Positions 21,013-32,023 of a DNA stretch of 64,000 nucleotides are shown piece by piece (positions within the stretch are counted from its first letter, which is position 1; the number at the start of each line of letters is the position of its first letter). The position numbers and the translations under genes are program-made. Source of the stretch: Luzula sylvatica (taxonomy: Eukaryota; Streptophyta; Magnoliopsida; Poales; Juncaceae); the NCBI GenBank assembly GCA_946800325.1, contig OX326958.1, positions 24,263,914 through 24,327,913 of the forward strand. The letters are read 5' to 3'. A model generated the notes under the pieces. That model was not told the DNA's origin and made no database searches. It was given only the letters and a program-made list of their open reading frames with translations.

Positions 21013-21971
21013 TGAAGGAAATACAGTTACAGATCAACTAGTTGAATGTACAAATGAGTGTAGACAAACATACGTGTTCGTCGGAATGATTGGATGCATA
21101 ATAAGATTATGCAAATCTGGCAGAAATTACATGGTGCGTCATGACGCAACATATTGTGCGTCATGACGCACAGTAGAGTAATTCTGAGAAAGCCAATCTG
21201 TGAGTATACCGTCATGACGCACCAAGTTGTGCGTCATGACGGTGGTGCGTCATGACGGACGTTATCCTGCGTCATGACGGTACACTGTATAACGGCTATA
21301 TCCAAGTAAATGTGACTTGTGCGTCATGACGCACCATATCGTGCGTCATGACGGACAGTGATCCGAATTCTGGATTAGCAGTTTTTGATACTCATTAATA
21401 CTCATTAATTCAGAGATTTAATATATAATCTCTGTAACCTATCTCTCTCTGTTGGATCCAGATCTAATTCTTTGAGAAAGAAGAAAAGAGAGAACTTGTG
21501 AGACAAGTAAAAAAAAGAGATTTGTGATTGAATTTGAGCAAGCTTGTAGTGAATTTTAGGGGAATTCACCGCAACCGAAAGACGTGAGCTCGAGGTGGAT
21601 ACGGGTAGAGGAATCTCAACTGAGATTCTCTGTGGTGATCTAACGAGATCACGGTTGAGCAAGGCCGGAGACGAACCGGAGAAATTCCGGTTGTATACGA
21701 CAAATCGGAACTTTGGACTAGGTGTCGAATCACGCGGGCGTGGGACGCGTGTGTTACCGAGATCAAAGCAAGGACAACAACTACGCAAGAACAACCCTTC
21801 ACCGTGATCAATTTCACGTGGTATGTTTTTATGTATATAAGAGTTATATTCATAGGCTAGTTGCATTTCATGATTTGTACGATCGAGTCGTTGACGTGGT
21901 CCTCGGGATCGGGTCGGACCGGGCCCCTCAATCCGCTGCGCGGGGCTCGGTAGTGACGCCGATACCCAACA
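21013..21971 (+). repeat. E3 3' LTR
   Basis: 959 bp, matching 13478-14436. Several of the differences are C/T or G/A transitions, some at CpG inside the palindromes (for example CGTCACGACG against CGTCATGACG). Confidence 0.97.
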
Positions 21972-23496
21972 TGAAGTATCTATAACCTCCTCTGGCTTCC
22001 ATGCTCATCGGGCCACATACATCAGTATGTATGAGCTCCGACAAATCACTTGATCTTTCCCCAACATTTGAGAAAGGTTGCTTAGTCATCTTGCCTAATA
22101 AACAAGACTCACATGTCTCATATGATCTCATATCAAATGAGTCTAAAAGTCCATCAGTATGGAGTTTAGAAATGCGTTTCTCGTTTATATGGCATAAACG
22201 ACAATGCCAAAAGTAGGTTTGATTATCAACATTAGACACTGTCCTTTCGGTATTGATATTATATATGGATTTGTAATTATTCAGATCTAGCACGTAGAGA
22301 CCATTTTCTAATAAAACATTTCCATAGAAAATTTCTCCTTTACGGATAGTACAATTATTATCTTCTATAATAAATTTATAACCATCCAAAGCTAATCTCG
22401 AAATAGAAATAATATTCCTGTTCGTAACAGGTACATAACAACAATTGTTCAATTCTAACACAAATCCATTAGGTAAAGTTAAATGATAATCTCCTACGGC
22501 TAATGCAGCATCTCTTGCTCCATTTCCCACGCGTAGATCCATTTCTCCTTTAGCTAATTTTCTTCTACTTCATAGTGCCTGCACATCTCTACATATGTGA
22601 GTACCACATCCGGTATCTAATACCCAATTTGACAAAGTAGAGAAATTAATTTCAATACCTGAGGCACTTGCTGACACTGCTTTCTTCTTCTTTACTTCTT
22701 CCAAGTAAAGTGGGCAGTTTCTTTTCCAATGGCCATCCTTATGACAATGGAAACAAGTGGTCGGTTCAGATTTCTTGATCTTTGGTTTGGGCAACACCTT
22801 GCCCTTACCATTGTTCTTGTCTTTGAACTTCTTCTTGAACTTTCCCTTTTGAACCATCAAAACTTCGTTGACATTTGATGCCTTGAAGTCTCCGGACTTA
22901 TTGGTAGCCTCAAAATTCTTGAGCATACCATGTAACTCCGGTATTGTTTTATCCATAGAGTGCATGTTGTAGTTAGAAACAAACTGTGCGAAATTCGGAG
23001 TCAAAGACTCAAGAATCAAGTCAGTTTTCATCGCATGACTGACTTTCGCACCTAGTTTCTCAAGATGATCGACATATCCTTTCATCTTCAAAACATGCGC
23101 ACTCACAGATGTACCATTGGCCATTTTGCAGTTGAACAACGCCTTGTGGGTGTTAAACCTCTCAAGTCTGGCTTGCTCTTGCAACATTTTCTTGAGCTGT
23201 CTGTTCATAACATATGCATGCGAATCAACAAACTGCTTTTGAAGATCCGATGACATAGTAGCCAACATGAGACAAGTTACTTCAACATCATCATATATGA
23301 ACTTTTCATAGTATTATTGGTCCACATGGTCAGCATCTGATGGTGGTTCTTCAGTTGGGAGAGGCTCATCAAGAACATAACCCTTATGTTCGGCCCTAAG
23401 AACAATTCTTAGATTTCGCTCCCAATCCAGAAAGTTCTTACCATTCAACTTCTCCTTCTCAAGGAGAGATCGCAAATTTAAACTGTTTGAGGACAT
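21972..23496 (-). pseudogene. E1 gag, protease and N-terminal integrase
   Basis: The 5' half of the E1 coding region on the minus strand. Gag starts at 23496 (MSSNSLNLRSLLEKEK). It carries a CCHC zinc knuckle (CFHCHKDGHWKRNC) and is followed by a protease with the DTGCGTHIC motif and the pre-integrase zinc-binding region (HCRLCHINEKR, CESCLLGKM). Two stops break it: TAA near 23311-23313 and TGA at 22570-22572, the latter again where CGA is expected. In the HCRLCH motif a cysteine stands where E3 has glycine. Coding stops at 21977, where E3 inserted, and resumes at 13477. Confidence 0.93.
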
Positions 23497-23874
23497 TTTC
23501 TATATGGAATAAAATGTGCAAAATTAATACTTTTATAGATGATAACATTTATGTTTTAGTTCATTTAAAATACTCCCACTATTTTTATCAAATCAACAAC
23601 CCTCACTGTGTTGGTTCGGATACATTCCAACTACATGTACCATAGTGGCTCAAGATCCATATTTCGCAAAATCCTAAGCGTGCTTTGGCTCGTCTCAGAA
23701 TTCTGTTATTTAGGCAGGATCAAATCCAATTGCATCTCCATGCAACTCTTGAGATCATTTATGAGATCGTGGCAAAATCCACGTGTGTACATATCTCATC
23801 TTATGCCCTAAGTTCAAGTCTGACTTGCTACTTAGTTAAGTACTAACCATAACTGAATATCATCCAATTAATCT

Positions 23875-23910
23875 ACCAACACACCCAGCTTTGGCATGAC
23901 CTATGTCGGT
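23875..23910 (-). other. E1 leader hairpin 1 (19-nt conserved loop)
   Basis: On the minus strand a 7-bp stem ACCGACA/TGTTGGT (one G-U pair) closes a 19-nt loop AGGTCATGCCAAAGCTGGG, with a small T/TG asymmetry at the base of the loop. It shares the loop core with 23941-23987 and with the E3 leader hairpins, but not the stem sequence. Confidence 0.65.
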
Positions 23911-23940
23911 AATTAATCAATGCATATTCTCCCGCCAACT

Positions 23941-23987
23941 ATATAAGCTCACACACCCAGCTTTAGCATGACCCATGTGAGTGATAT
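23941..23987 (-). other. E1 leader hairpin 2 (19-nt conserved loop)
   Basis: On the minus strand the stem CTCACA/TGTGAG encloses GGGTCATGCTAAAGCTGGG, with the same T/TG asymmetry as hairpin 1. An outer ATAT/ATAT helix can extend it beyond a small internal loop. Confidence 0.65.
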
Positions 23988-24167
23988 AAAGGCCCTGAGA
24001 ATTTCAGAATATGGGAGGCATTTTCTTAACTTAATAATTAGTAGAGTGATTTCTAATTTATTTATCACATGTATAAGAATATCACATCACACATCACAAA
24101 ATAATTAAATGATATAGCATGACCATGATCTTTATAAGCCACTATAAAGATCTCTAATTAATTACTT

Positions 24168-24356
24168 ATAATGAACTCATTCATTATAACAGTGGATGTG
24201 GCAATGAACTCCTTCATCATGTGACCGGTTATGGCGATGAGCTTCTTCATCATGTGATCGGTTGTGGTGATGAACTCCTTCATCTTGTGATTGTTTGTGG
24301 CGATAAACTCCTTCATCTTCAGAATAGTTGCGTCGATGAACTCCTTCATCTTCATT
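24168..24356. repeat. Tandem GATGAA/TTCATC palindromes in the E1 leader
   Basis: About five diverged units of 31-37 bp, each containing GATGAACTCCTTCATC or a close variant: six-base arms around a four-base spacer. Variable text separates them (ATGTGACCGGTTATGG and relatives). Both strands are open for about 64 codons only because the repeat lacks stops. Confidence 0.8.
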
Positions 24357-24559
24357 TAAATAAAATAACAACCTATTCTACTTTTACAACTTGGACAACT
24401 CACCGCTCGCCATAAATTAAATTTACAACTTGGACAACTCACCGGTCGCTATAAATTAAATTTACAACATGCAATCACATCATTCAATCACAACACAAAA
24501 TTTGGCCATGCTATATCATATATCGTTGAATTATAAAATACATATATACATTTCGACTA

Positions 24560-24945
24560 ATACATATGCAATAATATCCTGCATCTTATGCAATAAATCT
24601 CAGCGTGAGACAGTGCACCTTCTGTTTGAACAGAATAATATCCTCGTTCAAACAGAATAATATCCTGCATCTCATGCAATAATATCCTGCATCTTAAGCA
24701 GTAAATCTCAACGTGAGACAGTGTACACATTTCTGTTTGAACAGAATAATATCCTCGTTCAAACAGAATAATATCCTGCATCTCATGCAATAATATCTTG
24801 CATCTCATGCAGTAAATCTCAGCGTGAGACAGTGTACCTTCTGTTTGAACAGAATAATATCCTCATTCAAACAGAATAATATCCTGCATCTTATGCAATA
24901 ATATGCTGCATCTCATGCAATAAATCTCAGCGTGAGATAGTGTAC
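24560..24945. repeat. TGTTTGAACA / GCATnnnATGC palindrome array in the E1 leader
   Basis: Three to four diverged copies of a higher-order unit. Each contains paired CTGTTTGAACAGAATAATATCC motifs about 22 bp apart, GCATCTCATGC or GCATCTTATGC inverted repeats, and AATCTCAGCGTGAGAC. The first motif matches the GTTCGAAC palindromes of the E1 LTR with TTTGAA or TTCAAA in place of TTCGAA, as expected from C-to-T decay of the CpG. Confidence 0.8.
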
Positions 24946-25050
24946 CTTCTTATGCATCATATCAATCAAAATACATATGTAGTTTTATAATTCTCAGAAA
25001 CTCTAAACTAGTACATCTAATATACTAAATCGATCTAATAAACGATACAC

Positions 25051-25065
25051 GTGGCTCTGATACCA
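25051..25065 (-). other. E1 primer-binding site (initiator tRNA-Met)
   Basis: On the minus strand TGGTATCAGAGCCAC begins one base after the 5' LTR. TGGTATCAGAGC is complementary to the 3' end of plant initiator methionyl-tRNA, the usual primer of copia elements. Confidence 0.93.
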
Positions 25066-25066
25066 C

Positions 25067-26817
25067 TGTTAGGAATTCGGGCAACCATATTGCACAGCGG
25101 AACTTACCCGAACCCCTTAAGCCATGGATCTGTATATCACTAATTAGATACGAAGGAAGAGTTTCAAAATTTTCACCTCAGATTTAGTTCAAATCTGGTT
25201 GAAGGAAGCTTGCAGAGATCACGTTGGTGTGCTCGAACCGGCACCACCCTCTATCGGTATCCACACGAGACTCGTCTAGACTGGATGTGAAGACCTCCGA
25301 TGCTAGTCGGATCCTTCCTCCCTTCAGAAAATCTACTTTGCTTCGAGTTTCTTTCACAAAGAAATTCTGCCAAGTTTCACTCTTTTCTTTCTCTCTAAGA
25401 AAACTATTTTCTCTAAGTTTTACTCTCTAAATTCGAAATTCTTGAGTGTAAAATTCTGCACTAGAGATTGAGTGAATCTCTTTTATTTATGAAGAGGTTT
25501 GGTGTGTATTAATTCAAGTGGAAAACTCTTAGACTTCCAACCACTTTTGTGGCATCCAATGCTCACAAAATATCTTTATCAAATGAATGATATCCTGGGT
25601 ATTAATATCATGCATCCATACATGCTTGTAGCATTCAATTAATGCTTCACACCTTCTGTTCGAACAGAATAATATCCTCGTTCGAACAGAATAATATCCT
25701 TGTTCAAACTGAATAATATCCATGTATTTGATTTTCTGTGTCCAGTCCGAACTTGTCTTTGTGTGTGACCCTATAGGTTTATTTAATGTTGGCAGCATAT
25801 TGAATCTCTATTTAAATATGCAAATCATAATTGGCCTCTAGCAAGGCATTATGACTACCCAAATTAAATAAATGATTTGTGATCATAACCTATTTATCAA
25901 ATAGACAAATTACTAGCTCTCTTGTTCTTTCGATATCTGTTGATCAAAGACATGGTCAAATGTCATTCTTTCTAAATCAACTTAACTCTTTCCCGATATA
26001 GAATTAGATTGAATGTTCAATTAGTATTAACAACACATGTTAATCTCATTGAGCGTGGCCACGCATTTCCTTCAATCCTAATTCATCAGGGGGCCCTGAG
26101 AGATATCTCTTTCAATCATGAAAGGAACAACTTCCATCTTGGTTATTCACATCCTCCAACATGCTTCATGTAATACCCAATGATGATCTTGATTACCCGG
26201 TTAAAGATAACAAAGAAACATATCTAAGTATCACAATTCACAGGTGAGAAATCTAATGATAACCTCAGGTCAAAGAACTAAAATTCTATTTGTTTATGAG
26301 AATATATATAATGACAATAACCATGTATATTCTCATAAGTTGGTCAGTCCAATATGTAGTCTCTAATACATATCTATATTCCATATTTGACATCACTACA
26401 TCTCTATGTATTCCATGTCCATGATCAGTAAAACATAATCATTTCATATGCGAATATACTGGTGTATATATATATTCCATTTCCTTAGACATGTATATCT
26501 CTATATACATCATATATATGAGCAGGGACATTTAGAATCGTATTACGTTCATTGATACAGTTTTACTATCATAATCACATATTATGATGATGTATAAACT
26601 AGTGATACAATTCAAGGCTTATTCACATATTCCTAAATATGTTAAATAACCAGTACACGTATTAAATGAAACTTTAATTCAATATTAAAATATTAGATCA
26701 ACAAACATAAATAATAATGATCATTCGTTTACATACAAGCTAAACAGTTCAGCCTAGGGTATTATTTAGTTCAGCCCGGGGCATTATTTCATTCAGCCTA
26801 GGGCATTATTTCCTTCA
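25067..26817 (-). repeat. E1 5' LTR
   Basis: A 1751-bp repeat, the upstream LTR of E1. A cluster of GTTCGAAC palindromes lies at about 25655-25710. In the direction of transcription it precedes a TATA-like ATAAATAAAAG near 25490, so the cluster is placed as U3 sequence. Short ORFs in either strand of this LTR are spurious. Confidence 0.95.
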
Positions 26818-26822
26818 GTCGC

Positions 26823-27525
26823 GTCATTAAAATATAACATTTCCGTCGCGTAGAATTCTCATGAGTATCAAACATGCTACTCACTTTCCAATAATCCAAT
26901 TTTCCAAAGAAAATTGCATTTTTTTCGTGATCCAAACACAACTTTTCGATGCACTCTGTTTTTTAGTATAGGACGATAACTTTTTATGGATTATGGTTGT
27001 GAAAACTGAAATCCTATATGACATAAAAGATTTAGGAATTTATCTAATGTTATGTCTGGATGTAATTATGGAAATTTTATGAAACTATTGTTTTAAATAA
27101 ATTATTTGCATTACTTTATATAATAAAGTATAATATAATGTAATGTTGTATAATAAAATATAGTATACTATATTACAATACAATATAATAATATATTATA
27201 TTATATTATATTATACTATACTATGATATAACATCACATAACGTAATATAATAATGTAATGTATAAATGCTCCAAGTCTTATCAAACTCATTTAGAATAT
27301 ATATGTATGATTTTGGTAACTTTAACTTAATAAAATATTGTTTTTAAGAATTCCAAAAAAAAAAACAGCACAATGCATTTATTTTAGTTATTAATTAGTA
27401 AACAATACTTAATTCTACATACAATATTTTGAGTTTAATGTGTTGCAAACTAAGATATGCTATTTTTTGGATATATTATGAAGGCAATAATTTCAAATTG
27501 TTTTAGGATACTTTGATGTTGTTAT
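26823..27525. other. AT-rich spacer, no gene seen
   Basis: Right flank of the E1 insertion. 27117-27262 is a low-complexity run of TATAATA and TATAC motifs. Nothing else is recognised. Confidence 0.5.
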
Positions 27526-28221
27526 AAAAGTCTGATTTTAATCCCTCATCTATTGTTATTGTTCATTTTGTTCCCTAATTTATTTTTTGAGTCACTTACA
27601 CCTTCATTTTTTAAAATATTCATTTTGGTTTCTCCATTAATTAACGGATGAAATGACAGATATATTTTAATGAGCTAGTAAATGATGTAGCAATATTTGA
27701 TGACAATTGACATGGCAATAAAATTTGAAAAAAATATAAAAAAATTTCTTTTCTGTTTTTCTATGTTTTGAATCCAGAAATAATTATTTTTTTTTCCAAA
27801 GTCAATTAGCGTCTAAATCCTAGAAAATTTTCAGTTTTCTCTTTAGTCTCAAGGCCTCCTCTTTCTTCAACGAGTCTTCATAATTTTTTTTCATTTTTTC
27901 CGAACCCAATTAGCATCCAAAATCTCTTATTTTTCTAGAGTTTAAGGACTAATTGATTTTGGAAAAAACTGATTTTCTCATGATTTAATATATAGAAAAG
28001 AAACAAAAATTATATTTTTTTCAAATTTTATTGTCATGTCATCAATTTTTGCCATATTATTTATCAGTTTATTAAAATTTAACTGTCACGTCATCCATTA
28101 ACTAATGGAGAGGGAGCAAAATGAATATTTAAAAAAAGATGATGGTACAAAGTAACTTAAAAAATAATGAGGGGGCAAAGTGAACAATAACAATAGGTGA
28201 GGGACTGAAGTCGGACTTTTT
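27526..28221. mobile_element. Foldback / MULE-like element with long inverted repeats
   Basis: The two ends are inverted copies over roughly 200 bp. The left end contains CTATTGTTATTGTTCA near 27555 and the right end its complement TGAACAATAACAATAG near 28180; both continue into matching CATTTTG/CAAAATG segments. The outer boundaries (AAAGTCTGA and TCGGACTTT) are approximate and I could not find a clear target duplication. There is no coding capacity. Confidence 0.65.
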
Positions 28222-29981
28222 CCTTATTTCAAAATTACTTACTCGTTAAATGCCCAAATAATATTAAAAAAATCTTGAACTGAAACTAAAATAAACGGAA
28301 AAATATATATGTAAGTTATACATGAGCATATTTCATATTTACAAATGTAATTTCATTTGGATTCTTGTCAACATTCTGTTATAAAATTAATATATAAGCA
28401 TTTTATAATAATAATGATTTTTTATAATGATAATGATGCAAGTAAGAGGAGAGAGAAGTGTGTGGTAATTATTACATTAAAGAGGAGAGAGAATAAAGAG
28501 CATGCCTAAAAAAACTGATCAAAAAAACCAGTTTTCATTTTACTTCGCTTTATATATAATATTTCCTACAAATTCCTTACTTTAATTATTTAATATTCTC
28601 GGATGACTGCCTAAAATGCATCCAAATTTATGTCAGTAAAAGAAAGAAGGAAAGGAAAAGGAATGGAATAAAATTATTAAGAATAAAAAATTATCCTATT
28701 CATAATTAGTTTGGAGGAAAGTAAAGAAATGATAAATTGAGAGAATATAATTATATATAGTATGTTATATTTTTATTTTCAAAATAGTTTATATAATTAC
28801 AACAAATTAATTTTTAAAAAACTATGATAATGTAAATTTTTAAAATACAGTATATCTTAAACATCAAAAAATTGAAAATATAATAATTTTGAATTTTTTT
28901 TTTTCTAAATACATTTTTTCAACAAGTCATTTGATAATATACATTAAATGTGCATTTCTCTTTCCCTTTCTTTTTCCTTTTTTTTATCTCCGAATCAAGC
29001 ATGAAAATATATCGTCTCCCCTTTCATCCCCCCTCTGTCCTCAAACACACTAAAAAGTAAAACCTTAACCTTTGTAAACGAAAACCGAATAACATAATTT
29101 CCGACTCACGCAATGTCCCGTTATCTCTTCTAACTAGTTATTGCCGGTTACTCTTACAACTCGATTGTCGTTACAAAAAACGGCCGCTCGTGTCCCTTCA
29201 TTTTCTCTCTCAAGAAAAAGTTAACACTCCATCTTTGTACATTGGTTACAATTTTATAACAGTTTTGTTTGTTGAGAGGTACAAATGGACCAGGTAAATA
29301 ATTCAATCCGTATTAATATTTGGAAAATATTTGAATTTTTTTAGTATTTGGTTGAATATTGATATATAGTTATGCATAAAAATCTACTAAAAAAATATAT
29401 ATATTGATTTTTTTGATAAATATATAATAATAATTTAAAAAGAAATTGTCTTAGGTATATCGGACATTTATAATTTTGAGTAAAAAATAAATTCCCAGCG
29501 AAACAACATATAATGGTCACCTAAAAAAAAGTATAATAGTCTGTTAAAAATAATATCACGCATCCAAAACAAAAATAATTAAAAAAAAAAGGTACAATGC
29601 AATTAGAAATGTATTATCACACATTTTAAAAATTATCTCACACATCTAAAAAAATATGTATCGTATATCTACAAAAAAAATTTCAGAAAGTATAAATCAA
29701 CTATATTTTACATAAATAAGATACTTGATACCTATAAAAGATATAAAAGATATAATACATAACTAAAAATAAGAATATTTGATATATCTCAAAAGATATA
29801 TTTTAGAATGTTAACATATTTTTTTATGGTACTCATATAAATTCTCATACATCACCATGTGGATACGGATCCAATATACTACCCGACCCATTAGCACCCA
29901 TAAATAAACAGCTGTAAAAGTAAGTAACGGCAGTAGAAAAGATATTAAATAACGGCAGTATAAAAGATGGAGTAAAGTTTT
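28222..29981. other. AT-rich spacer with promoter-like patches, no gene seen
   Basis: 28430-28560 has GAGAGAG-rich sequence similar in texture to 62575-62690. 29100-29290 is less AT-rich, with CCCGTTAT, CCGGTTAC and AACGGCCG. An ATGGACCAG followed by GTAAAT at 29285-29299 resembles a first exon and donor, but I find no plausible second exon. 29460-29830 is a set of diverged repeats of the ATCACACATCTAAAAA type that recur at 42655-42960. Confidence 0.4.
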
Positions 29982-30358
29982 GGGAAAATATACATGACCC
30001 CAATCTCACCCCAACATATTTGGTGAGATGGATAAATTGGGATTAGTTAGGTTAATTAACACTTAAATTAAAATTAATTGACCCGTTCAATTGACGCGTC
30101 AATTAATTTTAATATGTTCATAATATTTCATGTTAATTGACATATCAATTCAATTTACTGATCAATAAAGTCGTTAATTCATTCAATTAATGATGTTAAC
30201 CCATCCAATTAATCATTCTTGTCACATCATCAAAGGATGTTTTGGAGGAATTTTGGGGACATCATACAAAATCCCTAAAGTTTTTTGAGAGAGAAGTTGG
30301 AGAGAAAGAAACGGCCGTTTTTTAGTAACGGCAGTCTAAGATGTCAAAGTAACGGACA
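29925..30358. promoter_or_regulatory. Cluster of TAACGGCAGT / AACGG motifs
   Basis: TAACGGCAGT occurs at 29925, 29950 and 30326. Further AACGG cores lie at 30312 (palindromic AACGGCCGTT) and 30351, and reversed at about 30512. AACGG is the core of MSA elements bound by three-repeat MYB proteins of G2/M genes, and CCGTTA matches the general MYB site. The MITE at 29982-30275 sits inside the cluster. No gene is apparent next to it, so a regulatory role is unproven. Confidence 0.35.
29982..30275. mobile_element. MULE-type MITE with 9-bp target duplication
   Basis: A 294-bp element bounded by GGGAAAATATACAT and ACAAAATCCC (imperfect terminal inverted repeat GGGAAAA/GGGATTT). It is flanked by the identical 9-mer TAAAGTTTT at 29973-29981 and 30276-30284. 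A 9-bp duplication is characteristic of Mutator-like elements. It has no coding capacity. Confidence 0.8.
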
Positions 30359-31876
30359 TTACCTGGCTGGAAAGAAGAAGAGAGAACACTAACACACAAC
30401 ACATGACGTGAAGTTCTGCTGTTTCTCGTAATGATGTGGATGTAGATCAGACTGCCAAGACCCCCCCTCCATGGTTTCATTGTGCTCCAGCTAACAGTGG
30501 ATTTGATGGTGGCCGTTTTTGTTAACGCATACGTTGCCCCCATACAATAAGGGTTGGGGGGAGGGGATTTTGCTAGGCGTACCAGAAGACATCATCCTGT
30601 GAAATTATGCTTGTCATGAAAATAATTTTATACATGTTAAATAATTGTGCATGATCTGGTATGACGATGAAGTATCAAATAAATATTATAGAAAAATGAA
30701 AAAATAAAATTGAGCGTCTGTAGCTATGTAAAAAAATAATAGATTCAAATTTATTTGGAAATAACTTAATATTAGGGAAAACTGGTACTGAAACCATATA
30801 TATTACCTATTTAATTTGGGCAAACTCACATATCTTTGGTATGACTTTACGTAATACTGTAATAGTCGTCTTTGTACATAAGATTAGTAAATAAATCAAT
30901 AAAAAAAGAATTGCAGGATATAAATCGGAGGTTTAACGCTTAAAATTGTCAAGGAGTGAAATCGAAACAAAATTTTCAATCAAGAGTAAAAAATAAATAT
31001 AAATTTGCTATACAAATATCTTCTGATGGAGGACAGACGACTGTAGGAAGTGACCGAAATAGAGAGCAAATAAGGAAACAAGGAGCGAGATAGAGAAAAA
31101 CGCAGAATGAAAAGAAGTCCAGAGCGACGCGGTATTTATAAATGAAAAATCATTAATTGCACGCCACGTCCAACGCGCTCTTCCCGCCTAGTTAGGTTCT
31201 AGATTATTCGTTTTTCTATTTTTTTAATATTTATTCTTTTTTGAATTATAATTTTGTCTGTACATATTATTTTGTTTTAATCTGTGCTAGTAATTTACAA
31301 TACATACTTTTTGATAAATTGAAAAATGTGCAATTTGAGTTCGACATAATTGAAAAATATTATTGGATCGAAAAAAAATCCTAATTAGTATGCATTGTAT
31401 AATTATTAGTTTAATAAAAGAGAAAATATTATTTGAATGAATAACATTGTCCAAATTAATATACCCTAGAGTAGAATTAATTAATTATGCACAATGATAC
31501 GATTGTTTCTTACGAAATAAGAACAAAAATTTACATACTCGGCATTATATTTGTCACATAGCTGTCAAAATCAATAATTAAAAAATATTTCATTGTGACG
31601 GGTACTCGTTTATTACTAAATAAAACTAGATTTTATATACATATATGTTAAATGTGGCATATTTTGTATATTAAAGTAATTTTGATATGCATAATCTTTA
31701 AATCCTAAATATAATGTCAATTAAAGTAATTTTGTATATGCATAGATTTTACAATAATGTTTATAATTTCATTTAAAACAATTATATAAAGTAATTTTGA
31801 TATACATAGATTTCATGCAATCGATACTAAACATAGACAAGAAATCTAAACAAAACTTAAAAAATTATTTACAATT
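30285..31876. other. Spacer with a minus-strand promoter-like island
   Basis: 30310-30560 is less AT-rich and contains a 73-codon minus-strand ORF without recognisable features. 31020-31200 looks like a promoter reading leftwards (see the separate entry). The remainder is AT-rich and I see no gene. Confidence 0.4.
31090..31195 (-). promoter_or_regulatory. Orphan promoter-like island (E2F-type site, TATA)
   Basis: Read on the minus strand: GGCGGGAA (31180-31187), which matches the E2F consensus TTTSSCGS loosely, then TTTATAAATACCGCG as a TATA box near 31135, then a pyrimidine-rich stretch like a 5' leader. No ORF follows within the next 600 bp. It could drive a non-coding transcript, be a remnant of a lost gene, or be chance. 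Confidence 0.35.
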
Positions 31877-32023
31877 TTTTTTTTGAATGGTATCCGACAA
31901 GCGATCGCTTTCGTTACTGATACCAAATATTTTTGATGCCACTGGGGATCGAACCCACAACCTCTCACAACGTATGGTATTTTGTGTCTTACACTCAACC
32001 AACTAGGCTATGGACCCATTGGC
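31877..32023 (-). mobile_element. tRNA-derived SINE with 16-bp target duplication
   Basis: A 147-bp element on the minus strand. It begins GGGTCCATAGCCTAGTTGG, contains an A-box-like TAGCCTAGTTGG and a B-box GGTTCGATCCC, and ends in an A-rich tail (T-run on the plus strand at 31877). The identical 16-mer AAAATTATTTACAATT flanks it at 31861-31876 and 32024-32039. Pol III promoter boxes, an A tail and a long perfect duplication together define a SINE mobilised by LINE machinery. It lies about 580 bp upstream of the kinase start. Confidence 0.9.

Larger units (their letters stand above)
13478..21971 (+). mobile_element. E3: Ty1/copia LTR retrotransposon nested in E1
   Basis: A complete 8494-bp element in opposite orientation to E1, flanked by the duplication TGAAG (13473-13477 and 21972-21976). 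Both LTRs are exactly 959 bp and differ at about fourteen sites by eye. It has a tRNA-Met primer-binding site, a polypurine tract, a long leader with palindromes and hairpins, a gag-pol frame and an unusually long 3' non-coding region of about 1.2 kb. Gag-pol resembles that of E1 throughout, so the two belong to one lineage although their LTRs share little beyond the first bases TGAAGGAAATA. Stops and frameshifts make it non-autonomous now. Confidence 0.97.
23497..25050 (-). other. E1 untranslated leader with palindrome arrays and hairpins
   Basis: About 1.55 kb between primer-binding site and gag, without coding. In the direction of transcription it holds an array of TGTTTGAACA, GCAT-ATGC and CTCA-TGAG inverted repeats (about 24945 to 24560), a tandem array of GATGAA-TTCATC palindromes (about 24356 to 24168), and two copies of a hairpin with a conserved 19-nt loop (23987 to 23875). 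The same order is seen in the leader of E3. Confidence 0.8.
1254..26817 (-). mobile_element. E1: outer Ty1/copia LTR retrotransposon
   Basis: A complete but decayed copia-type element on the minus strand. It is flanked by the 5-bp target duplication GTCGC (1249-1253 and 26818-26822). Its 5' LTR is 25067-26817 and its 3' LTR 1254-2984. A primer-binding site complementary to initiator tRNA-Met and a purine-rich polypurine tract adjoin the LTRs. Without the two nested elements it measures about 9.0 kb. Domain order (gag, protease, integrase, reverse transcriptase, RNase H) is that of copia. Coding is broken by nonsense changes and by the nested insertions E2 and E3. The two LTRs differ at many sites and slightly in length (1751 and 1731 bp), so this is the oldest member of the nest. 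Confidence 0.97.

Noticed and set aside
29285..29299. First exon (ATGGACCAG plus GTAAAT donor)
   Set aside because: No downstream exon with coding character or matching acceptor was found within several hundred bases.
30322..30543. 73-codon minus-strand ORF as a gene
   Set aside because: No domain and mixed composition; it overlaps AACGG motifs and has no supporting leader or splice signals.
31877..32023. A functional tRNA gene at the SINE
   Set aside because: A and B boxes are there, but the element has an A tail, a 16-bp duplication and no cloverleaf.
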